Shown in pieces: positions 25,401 through 34,966 of a DNA stretch of 64,000 bases. The notes under the pieces are model-generated. The model saw only the letters and a program-made list of their open reading frames with translations, searched no databases and was not told the origin of the DNA. Made by a program: the position numbers and the translations under genes. This DNA comes from Pseudoscleropodium purum (taxonomy: Eukaryota; Streptophyta; Bryopsida; Hypnales; Brachytheciaceae). How positions within the stretch are numbered: position 1 is the stretch's first letter; each line of letters begins with the position of its first letter. Location of the stretch: NCBI GenBank assembly GCA_963969395.1, contig OZ017797.1, forward strand, positions 434,001-498,000. Direction: 5' to 3'.

Positions 25401-28400
25401 GTGCTACTAGTTGCAATAGTTAGTCATTTTTTTATATACATCAATCTAATGTACATTTTTATTGGCTTGCTAGACAAATAGAGGATTCCCATGTCAAAAC
25501 AAATTTGGTACATACTTTGTACCAAATCTAGAAGTATAGAAGTTTGGGAATTGACAAGTTCAATGAAATCCTAACTGCATCAAATTTCCAAAAGTGCCAA
25601 CAAAATGTGAAAAACACTTGGTATTCCATGCCATTGGAAGTGCTTACAACTTTTATTTTCAAGGTATGTATTTAATATTCATCAAGCTCCATTTGTTTTA
25701 TTTATCATTTTATATATTTTTTGTAAAAACAAGAGTTAACATATTGTAATTGAATAACTTAATGTGTAGTATGAAATTCGAGTTGTGGTGGATGAAGCTA
25801 TCTATCATGAGACAATTGTAGAGGCAGATATTATTGCAATGGGGATTGCAACAACAATGCAGAAAGGTGCAAAAGATAAAACTACCAAGATGTACTTAAA
25901 ACTTGCAAAAATGGTAATAGTCGTAAATCCATCTCTCACTCCTGAGTAGCTTGTTGAGTGAGTAATAAGTGCCATTTATTTTATCCTAAAAATTATATTC
26001 TTTAAATTTAATAATTTTGGTAGAATTATTTAACCACTAACATTTGTTTTGAGTGATTAGATTGGAAGGCATTGGAGTTTGAATGTGGATTCGGAATTGA
26101 CACTTGATAAGCTTCAACTATTCACAAACTCCAATGCAGGGTCCATTTATAAGGTTTGTTGGCTCAAGTGGTGGAATTCTTCCCCTAAAACAAGGAAGGT
26201 TCATTGTTTTCCACCTAGACCTGTGAATGAAGACCAATTGACATCTTTCTTGCACAAAGCTATGTTGTGTGCATGGGTGAGTGTTTGTGGTCATTATCTT
26301 TTTTCATTATATTGTTTTGTATATAAATAGGTTACAACTCTTTAGGTTTAAGGTTGATTAAATTTACAATTGCTTATTGAATTCATTGAGAGTGACATTT
26401 CAATTCTTTGTCGTTATTTGTGTAGATTGAGGAGAGTGCTCAAGAATCCTTTGAGGTCATTGTGAATAGAGATAATACACATGTGAACATAAACTCAACC
26501 CTTGAGCCTAAGACCATATCCAAGTATGTGAAAAATTGGAGAATGAAGTTGTAGGACAACGCTTACTATAGTGATTTGGCAGGGAAAGGTCACTTCAAGC
26601 ACACAAATTCTTTCAAGAATTACGATTGTTCATCTCTTATTTAATTCATTCTTCAATTTATTTTACACTTTCCTATTAAATTTTCTTTTATGGACTGAAA
26701 ATATATTTTATGGTAGATATTTCAAGTTGGAGTTGTTTCCTAAGAGAACTATTGCAAAATCTGATCTTCCTCCTTTCTTAAGGTCATGGTTAGATCCATG
26801 GTCTAATGATTGTATATTCAACACCACACAATTGAAAATATGGACCTTAGCGCATCTTAATGGATGTGGATGGTATTTGGAATGTACTCCAACATTTATA
26901 CCAACCATTGAGGTTCTTCTAAAGCATACCATTCAAGAATTTGGGGTAGTAGACAGAGTTGTAAGTGCCTTTGCAGGCTTGCAAGACAAGGCAAAGGACA
27001 AGGCCATTGCAAAGCGGGTTGAAGTTGAAAAGAAGATGGAACAGCATATGTAAGAAAAAGTAGAGAAGATAGTAGAATGTCAAAAAAAAAGAACATGCAA
27101 CTTTGAAGGCTATTGAGAAGGTCGCAGTGAAAGGCAAGCTACCAATTACCAATGTAGAGAGTTTTGGTAGTGGTGCATCTTCAGTACTTGATGACAGCTC
27201 TCAAGTTGTTGTCACCTTTATAGTGGGTACTAAACAATTGTCTTTGTATATATCACTCATCGAAGAGAAGATTACTCATGGACCTTTACTAGTTTAGTTA
27301 CAAGATAATGATATGATATGCTCAAAAGAGCTACTACTCAATTCTTTGGTAGCTAAGTTACTTGGCAATGATGATGGTCCATTGACTCAAGAGTATACTA
27401 ACATGGTTGCATTCATTGGGAAAGTGAGTCCTTCAACCTTCAGCCTCATTCTTATTTAATTTGTTTTAATTAAATTGAAAATGATTTATATTAAGGCTTA
27501 TCTAAAAATTGATATAAAACTTTGTTTTTCAGCATGCATCAAAGAAGGATCGTTTGTTCCAAGGTCAGATTAACAAGCATCCTAGTTTTGACCTTATCAT
27601 TCTAGACATGCCAGAAGGATTGCTGATCCCTAGGGTGAGTCATCCAAATTCCAAAATACCCACTTGAAATATGTTACCAAAGAATTGGTTGGAACTTGGG
27701 TTTGATTTGATGGACAATCATCTTCATGATGATGGGGCACTCATTATACATTCACCTAGTGCCTCAGTAAAGAGGAGAATTCTAGAAATCTATCAAGCAA
27801 ATTCAGTGAAGATCTGAAAGGAGTGGTGGGGGATTAATCGCCTCTACTTATCTTCCATAGTCATTCCTTCATGCTTGGTATGATTATTTTTTCTTATAGG
27901 GTATAGTTTGAAAAGTTGTAACTCTTGAATTCTTGGTTGATTTGCTTCTAACACTTGATGATTACAAATCCTTACAGACCAAGCGTTTTGGAGTCACTCT
28001 TCTTCTTTGGGACTTGGAAGGTTTTCCACCATGAAAGTTCAACTTCCGAGACATTCCAACCCTTGAATCCTGATGTCTTGATGTCAATGGTGATGAGTTT
28101 CTAGATAATTTTACAATGAAGGGTGATCTATTGATGAACAAAAAGATTCCATGGCATGGAAGGTGGCAAAAAGATCAAATGTTCATGCATATGTTGATCA
28201 ATTCTTGCATTGTACTTGGTGACTTCATTTTGGATGCCACTACTGCGGTTGGTCAGTAATTACTTTTAGTTCTATTCTACATTTTAATTTGTTGCACTAT
28301 GATTTCCTTCATATGTGTTCAATATTAAAATTTTCTAATAATAATTCATTAGGAGGGGCTTCTATTTTTGCATGCTGATCATTGGGAAGACACATTGTTG

Positions 28401-28582
28401 CCCTTGAAGAAGACAAAACAATCTTTGATGCACTTCTAGCTCCATTGATTTGCCTTGCACCCAAACCTATTGCACCCAAATGTATTGCAATTACAAAAGT
28501 TGTGGCATTGACCTTTGGTGACCTAGATAAAGAATTGCGTGACATTGTGCCAAAGAAGAAAAAATCTTATTTTAGTAAATAA
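22411..28582 (+). pseudogene. ParB-like plus DNA-methyltransferase-like fusion gene, multi-exon, decayed
   Basis: Likely exons: 22411-22509 (ATG, Ser/Thr-rich, GTAAGT donor; tentative), 24718-25382, 25474-25663, 25770-25957, 26061-26276, 26426-about 26640, 26717-about 27423, 27533-27877, 27978-28251 and 28353-28582 (TAA). Exon 2 carries LRIPLCRLVPMP, FVHGYREGACIFFVST and FFICDGNHCHKAW, the layout of a ParB/sulfiredoxin-like domain with its DGNHR box. The middle is family-specific, with KSDLPPFLRSWLDPWS. The end reads FDLIILDMPEGLL (motif IV position), DDGALIIHSPSAS, then GDFILDATTAVG-GG-ASIFAC (AdoMet glycine-rich position) and GRHIVALEEDKTIFDAL (motif II position): IV before I is the order of beta-class N4/N6 methyltransferases. 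In-frame stops at about 25524, 25947, 26552, 27051, 27296 and others, plus at least two frameshifts, show decay. The catalytic DPPY is replaced by DMPE. Activity and substrate are unknown. Confidence 0.6.
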
Positions 28583-29257
28583 GTCAACCTTGTAAGTCTT
28601 GCCTTTCATTCATTCTTTAAGTTTAGTCCTTGACTACTTTCTAATATGAAATGTGTGGCTTATCAGATTTGTAGGTTCTGACCTTGTGACAAAGCAGCCT
28701 TTCTTTTGTAACCCAGAATTCTTCCAGAGTCCAAAGAAGACTTTCGATTTGCCAATTTATGCTACAGACATGGCAAATACATCCATCCAAGGTGGTTCTA
28801 GGCCTTCATAGTAGAAGCTCATTACTATGGATCCTCATATCTTAAACTTTATTGATGTAGAAGTAGCAAAGTCAAATGGTGATTCTATGATAGGCTCCTT
28901 GAGCAACTCAAACTCTCAAAGTCTTCTAAGGATTTACTTTGATATCTCAATTGCTTGGGTAGATTTCATTTTATTCATGGTACATTGTCATTATCTTTCA
29001 TTAGCAGAGGCTTTGTTTTGCTTTGAATTTAATTTATGATATATTACACTATGGTGTTCTTGTCATTCGATTAGTATTTGGTAGCTTTATTTCATTTATA
29101 TGATCATTAAAATCTTATACAATATTGTATATTCTAAAACTATACAAACTAATATTCATTTTTATGATTTGTATTGTAAAACTCTCACTCTAGATATTGG
29201 GCCATGTCTAAATCCTTGGTCAGATCTTCACAAGTATAGGTCCATAGTCATAGGTCA
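28583..29257 (+). other. Right flank inside the 13.1-kb element, possible extra 3' exon
   Basis: After the TAA, a GTAAGT donor at about 28590 and an acceptor before 28674 would join a frame reading TKQPFFCNPEFFQSPKKTF. The truncated copy also stops at an equivalent TAA, so the stop is probably natural and this stretch untranslated or a relic. The rest is AT-rich. Confidence 0.3.
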
Positions 29258-29327
29258 AATTTGTAAAACTAACTAGGCTCCTAGGCTCTTAGGCTCAAGC
29301 TCCTAGGCTCACATATTAGCAACCCTG
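29258..29327 (-). repeat. Right terminal and subterminal repeats of the 13.1-kb element
   Basis: Read inward on the minus strand: CAGGGTTGCTAATA, TGTGAGCCTAGG, then GAGCCTAA, GAGCCTAG and GAGCCTAG within 55 bases, mirrored at 16224-16310. Confidence 0.6.
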
Positions 29328-29337
29328 ATCATATGTT
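29328..29337 (+). repeat. Right target-site duplication, ATCATATGTT
   Basis: Identical to 16214-16223. It directly follows the last base of the right terminal repeat. Confidence 0.65.
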
Positions 29338-29490
29338 CAAGTGCTAGAAAACAAACTTTGTACAATTCTCTTTAGAGAGAGCTTTCTAAGAGTATAAAGA
29401 ACATGATTGAGGGGGAGGTATAATCCAAATGATCTATAATTTTAGGATAATTTAAGATCCAAAAGTAACTAAAAAATCCATAACTTTTAC

Positions 29491-29494
<4 letters not shown>

Positions 29495-29533
<39 letters not shown>
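29495..29533. repeat. TA dinucleotide microsatellite
   Basis: About 39 bases of uninterrupted alternating T and A. Confidence 0.95.
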
Positions 29534-29535
<2 letters not shown>

Positions 29536-29720
29536 AAATGCCATGAAATAAAGTTTATGCACCCCTCCTAGCTCAAGGCTTTTTGATGGTACTAAGAATG
29601 TGACCATAAGATGCACAGGTCCAAAGATCTTAGTGTAACAAAAAAAAAACCCAGCCTAACTTAAGGTATGGATTGAGTTACTATTCTAAATTTGAATCAT
29701 CAAGCTTAATCTAGCTTGCT

Positions 29721-30651
29721 TTAACCTCTAAAGGACCAAACTTCATTTTTTGGCAACATAGAAATTTTAAGCAAGTGTGTATGACTAGAGATTTTTATAT
29801 TTTTGGCCCAAATTTTCATAGAAGGTGTAGACAAAGAATATCTTTCATGAGCACTAAATTTTAGGACATTTGGAAATATGAGTAAAAAGTTATAGCCTAA
29901 TATGTAGTTTATTTCTCAACTCGAGCAATCCAAGTAGATCTGAAAAAATCATTTTTTTCAAAAATCCAAATTTGAAATTCGTTTTCTAGATTTATATATA
30001 CATTTAAAGCTTTGAATCATTCCATTTAGATTAAGGAATTAAAATTTATGAGGTGTTTTAGTTTGTGAGCAAGTATAGATTTTCTACCCCAAAATAAACT
30101 TTGAAATCCTTTATTGAACTCAATTCTCAATATTTTTGGAAAGAAATAAAAATATTAGGTGAAGATTGTTTATCACAACATTACAACTATTGGAATTGAC
30201 ATTTTTCAATTCCATAAATAAATTGTTAATAATTTAGTGTTCTAAACCATTCTCTACATCTTTCTACTTATTATTTTTTTCCTATATGTTGTACAATTTC
30301 AAATGATCTAAAAATTTTCAAGCATGTAGCCAACATGCCTTGAAGAATGATTCCAAAGAGTTGCAATCATTTTGAACATTTTCATACAAATGTGACCTTG
30401 TGAAGTTCAACTGCCCAATATTTCATAAGAACAAAAAAATGATTTTGTCACTTCAAATGCTAATATCTTGCAATTTACATAGTGGAAATTTTTGAACTTT
30501 TTACCACATCTTTTCAAACCAGCATACTACAAGATCTTATGGTTACATTTGTCCAAAAATGTTTTTTTTTCTAAATTTTGAAACATGTATAAGAAATGGC
30601 AGTTTTGGAGCGTTTTTGGCAAAAACATAGTCAAGGAACTTTAGGGGTTAA
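29721..30651 (-). mobile_element. TTAA-bounded non-autonomous element, copy B (piggyBac-like MITE)
   Basis: Ends are TTAA-CCTCTAAAGG on the left and CTTTAGGGG-TTAA on the right. Along its length it is the reverse complement of copies A and C, for example CCTTGAAGAATGATTCC, TTTTCAAGCATGTAG and CATTTTTTGGCAACATAG. 931 bp including both TTAA sites. It has no coding capacity. Confidence 0.75.
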
Positions 30652-31311
30652 CTAATCAATTTAGATTGAATGCTTCATATTACATAATTATTTGTCATAA
30701 GAAATGTCACTTATTAAATATGCAAGCTAGTACCTTTTGTAAACTTTATAAAGCAAAGATATGCTTGAAAATGATTAGAACAGTGCCTTAAAAAGGAGTG
30801 CTCTAGATGGTCCTTTTTTTTGTGAAAATGTGTTTTGCATTTGCAAAGACTCTTCCATTGTTGGCATTGACAGAATTTAAAATGAAATAAATAAAATAAA
30901 AAATTGATATTTCTTCCTTACAAGACGATCATGGATATTTATGCTCAACAAATGAGAAGTTCTAGTCAAATGAAAATATATAGATTGGCTCTAATTTAAC
31001 AATTTACATAATAACTTAGATGTACAATATATTATTTCTTTTGTATTTTCTAGAAACTTTGTAAAATTTAAGTAAAAGACTCAAAAAATGGAGGGAGAGA
31101 GGGAGAGAGAGGGAGACAGAAACAACTAGTAGTGCTTTAAGGTTGGTGTACCTGAAGGATTTTTTTTAATTGTGGTTACACATTGGACTCCAAAAAGTCA
31201 ATCTGAGTAACACCTAGGCTATTTCTTTTCATAAAAAAGGAGATTCTAGAATTACTAATTAATTTTGAGAGGTAATAAGGAAGATTGAAATTTTGAGTAT
31301 GGATTATATGA
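30652..31311. other. Spacer between inverted copies B and C
   Basis: AT-rich, no gene. It contains a GA-rich tract (GGAGGGAGAGAGGGAGAGAG type) near 31088-31120. Confidence 0.4.
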
Positions 31312-32263
31312 TTAACCCCTAAAGGTTTTTGACTATATTTTCACCAAAAACACTCTAAAACTGCCATTTCTAATGCAAGTACCCAATTTTTGAAAAAAAA
31401 CGTTTTTAAACATAAGTAACCATAGGATCTTGTAGTAAAATTTTTTGAGAAGATGTGGTAAAAATTTCAGAAATTTTCATTGTGTCAATTGCAAGATATT
31501 AGGGTTTGAATTCACAAAAAATCTTTTTTTCTTCCATGAAAAATTTGGGCAATTGCACTTTACAAGGTCACATTTGCATGAAAAAATGTCCAAAATGGTG
31601 GTTACTCTTTGAGTTATTTCTTCAAAGCAAGTTGGCTACATGCTTGAAATTTTTTAGATCATTTGGAATTGTGCAACATGTAGGAAAAAAATAGTAAGTA
31701 GAATGAAGTAGAAAATGATTCAAAGTACTAAGTTGTTAATAATTTCTTTATAGAATTGAAAAATTTCAATCCCAATGGTTGCAATGTTGTAATAAACAAT
31801 GTACACCTAAAATTTTTATTTTTTATCAAAAATATTTAAAATGGAGCAAAATAAAGGGTTTCAAAGTTTATTTCGGAGTAGAGATTCCATAACTATCTAC
31901 AAACTATCCCAAACTAAAATTCCTCATAAATTTTGATTCATCCATCCAAATGCAATGATTCAAAGATTTCCATGTAGATATAAATCTAAAGAATAAATTT
32001 CAAATTTTAATTTTTGAAAAAAGTGATTTTTGAAGAATATTGTTTTGCTTTCTGGGCTGCCTACTGAGCACTGAAAATCATATTTCATACAATAAATTTT
32101 TAGCTATGTCATCAAAAGTTATAAAACTTGTTGGGCCTTAAAGCTACTCTTCAAGCACATTTCATGTTAAAATTTCAAAGAAAAAAAATAAAAAATCCAT
32201 CCATAGTGAGCTGCCCAAAATCACTATGTTGCCAAAAAATGGGGTTAGGGCTTTAGGGATTAA
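31312..32263 (+). mobile_element. TTAA-bounded non-autonomous element, copy C (piggyBac-like MITE)
   Basis: Begins TTAA-CCCCTAAAGG and ends CTTTAGGGA-TTAA: a 10-bp terminal inverted repeat inside duplicated TTAA, the best preserved ends of the three copies. 952 bp. With copy B it forms a 2.5-kb imperfect palindrome around a 660-bp spacer. Confidence 0.8.
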
Positions 32264-33390
32264 GGCGAGAAATCTCCATTGGAGATGTTTGTGTCTTTGC
32301 AATAAATATTAAGTACCAAATTTCATAACCATTGTCACAAATTCCATTACATTTTCATCTCAAAGAAATATCATCCAATTATTTCATTTGACATTCTAGA
32401 TGAAAAACCTAAAGCATATTATGACTCTTTTGATCAAACACCAATGTAAATCAATGCTATGATTGAAAATCAACACTATCAACTTCAATTACTTGCAAAG
32501 TGAACACAATGTTATAAGTGTTATATGTGTGTGCCCCCCAATGACCAGGACATCAATACCAACAATAAAACTTTCATCTTTCAATCTATACAAATCCTCT
32601 CTGATAACATTATAAATACCATCAACAAAATAGTATACAATTCTAGAGAAAACTAGGTTGTAGGCCCATTCTTTCAAGGTTGAAGTATAAATTGGCATGC
32701 ATCAATATTGTTGATTATGATTATACACCATAATTCTGTAAAATTGTTGTGATCACTAAGTGTTTTTTGAGATGAAATGAAGTCATTTTTTCATCCAATT
32801 TTTTTTCTAATAAGTTGCTTGAGGACACTTTAGTGAATCATATTGCATATTTCTTCATTATGGTATTACTAACTTTTCTAAAAAAAAAATGCTTAATCCA
32901 TAGGTCCCCCCTTGGGTATTTTGACCATTTTTGCTATTTACTATTGATATCAATTTCAACCATAAAATGATGCTATTTGAATTTGAGTCCAACTAATGAA
33001 ATGAAGCTTATTAATCCTTTAAAGACCATGGTTGATTGGAGAGGGGACATGACGTTTTTAGCTCAAAAATGAAGAATAAAAATAACTAAGAAATGTAGTC
33101 ACTTTTTCAAAATCTTATTGCACATATGTGATCTTCCTTCATTCCTTGTGGTGATTAGGTGAATTTTGCTATAAAATATGCAGAACACAGGGATTTTATA
33201 AGGCATCTTAGTGCTTGTATGTATTGACAATGAAAGTGTACACATTATCTACATTGTGCTACTGTATTTCTTTACGAGGTTCTTCTTTCTCATTCATTTA
33301 GGTCCACATCCCTCATCCTTCACTATGATGATGGTGACATGTGGATGACTTAGGAAGGGGAATGCCACCTTATCCATTCTCCAAGAAAAC
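32264..33390. other. AT-rich intergenic DNA
   Basis: No gene recognised. A 69-codon minus-strand stretch at 32489-32698 has no family features. Confidence 0.3.
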
Positions 33391-33615
33391 ATTAGAAGAT
33401 TTTTGGGGCCTCTGGATGCCTGCGAGTTATCACAACGTGTGAATGCAAGAAACAAGTTTGATGTAGCGGTCTAACGTGGCCGAGATCCTACTATGTCATT
33501 TACCAATTTTTTTTTTTTTTTTTAAAGAAAAAAAAATTCTGACAGCGAGCCGTTCCCCCAACTACGGGAGAACATGCCTGAAACAAGCTTCTGGACCCCC
33601 CAAAACTCTTTTAAT
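33391..33615. mobile_element. ATTAGAAG-ended short inverted-repeat element, copy 2
   Basis: Starts ATTAGAAGATTTTTGGGGCC and ends CCCCCCAAAACTCTTTTAAT. About 225 bp. The interior closely follows copy 1 (GATGCCTGYGAGTTATCACA, then a T run, then GGACCCCCC), lacking one of its two T-rich blocks. Confidence 0.65.
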
Positions 33616-34464
33616 GCTCACACTCACCCAAAAGCTAGTAAGGATTTTAAAGTTGAATTGCAGCAATTGGGATGATTTGGTACACAGGCATGAAGCTAAC
33701 CGTGACTATGACAACAAACTCAAAATGATCCGTAGTCGTTGAGTATGGACATTGGGAAATCAAACTCTCTCTCATGCATCTTCATGGTAAGCATGGAATA
33801 GCCATTGCAAAGTCTAAACTGCGGACTTGCATAAAATAATGCATTCACCATGACTTGAAGCTCAAATTGGCACCATGGTTGGTGTCTATATAGCATGGCA
33901 ATTGTTGTCAAACACCAACTTCAAATAACCTCTCTAATCAACCTACTTGCCATAGATGAAAACCAAAGCACAACCGCTATGTCCATTCCAAATTGAAATT
34001 GTCAAATGGAAAGGTTTACGCTTTTATAATAGAGCCGGGACAAATAATACAAACATAGTGGAACATGGAATCTTCCTCAATAAATTGGCAACCATATAAG
34101 ATCATACAAAAAACTAGGCATAATGCAACACATAGAGTTGCAAGATGCATAAGGCAAACAAAGACAACGGTGAGGAAATATGGAAGACAACATTGGCAAG
34201 GAAGGCAAAAATTGCATCGGCAAAGGTTCCACTAAATGATTAGTGCCATTGTCATTTGATTGTGGAAAATTGTTCATGCCCTACTGTAGAGCACCCACAT
34301 GAATTGTTCCCTACAACAAGCATGGAACTAAAAAGCAAACTACATAGTAACTTGCCAAGAGACAAAGCAACACAAAAATGAGAGGACATGATTGTCACCA
34401 CCATCGCCTACTTGATTAACCTATGCTTGCAAATTGCTCTACCCGTCTTATCTCAAGGCAATAC
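33616..34464. other. Intergenic DNA
   Basis: Short unrelated open stretches on both strands, none recognisable. It may include the 3' flank of the piggyBac remnant. Confidence 0.3.
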
Positions 34465-34472
34465 GTTGAACA

Positions 34473-34750
34473 CACGGTTGTCATAATGGGTGAGTTATGG
34501 TCATCAGACCGGACGGACGGACGGTCCGGACGGCTTTAATTTTGTAACTTGTGCAATTTTGCGGAATGACACGTCACCTCGGAATGCGCCTTGACGATCT
34601 CGTCTGTGCCCAACATGTTCTTTAATCCACATGGCATCCACGTGGCCTATTTTTCCGTTATCAGAAAGTCAACTATGTGTTGACTGTATCGGATGGACAG
34701 GACCTCTAACGGACGGGCAAACCGGACGTCTGTCCACTATGACAACCATG
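34473..34750. mobile_element. Non-autonomous hAT-type MITE with 8-bp target duplication
   Basis: Left end CACGGTTGTCATAATGG; right end read inward on the minus strand CATGGTTGTCATAGTGG: a 17-bp terminal inverted repeat with two mismatches, both starting CA. The flanks are GTTGAACA at 34465-34472 and again at 34751-34758, a perfect 8-bp duplication as made by hAT transposases. The 278-bp interior is unusually GC-rich and contains GGACGGACGGACGG. No coding capacity. Confidence 0.8.
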
Positions 34751-34966
34751 GTTGAACACCACTCCCTTAGCTCACAACTACTCACTTGTTGACACATGAG
34801 CAACAACCACAATTCGAGTCACAAATGCTTCGACCTTCTCTTTCTTCATTGGATGCAAATGCCACTACAACCTGAAATTCATCAAGACAAGCATGTACTG
34901 CAAGGAAAGTAAAGAAGGCTCAAGGGCACTTATACATGACTATCACAATTCCACATTGTCTACCCA

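Larger units (their letters stand above)
16224..29327. mobile_element. 13.1-kb DNA transposon with transposase-like and ParB/methyltransferase-like genes
   Basis: Left end CAACAACGTTAGCG then TGTGAGCCTA; right end, read inward on the minus strand, CAGGGTTGCTAATA then TGTGAGCCTA. The first 24 positions of the ends align without gaps, the last ten identically. Both ends then repeat AGCCTA four or five times within 80 bases (subterminal repeats). A perfect 10-bp direct repeat flanks the unit. Inside are two divergent decayed genes: a MULE-like transposase relative reading left and a ParB/methyltransferase-like gene reading right, with a 2-kb central region between their first exons. No other repeat interrupts the ends. 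The termini begin with CA and resemble hAT ends too, but hAT elements make 8-bp duplications. Whether both genes belonged to the original mobile unit is inference from position. Confidence 0.6.

Noticed and set aside
8417..28582. The methyltransferase-like copies as retrogenes
   Set aside because: Both keep introns at matching positions, so they were copied as DNA.
16224..29327. Calling the 13-kb unit a hAT element because its right end starts CAGGG
   Set aside because: The gap-free alignment of the ends implies a 10-bp target duplication, not 8, and no hAT transposase features are present. The possibility is not fully excluded.
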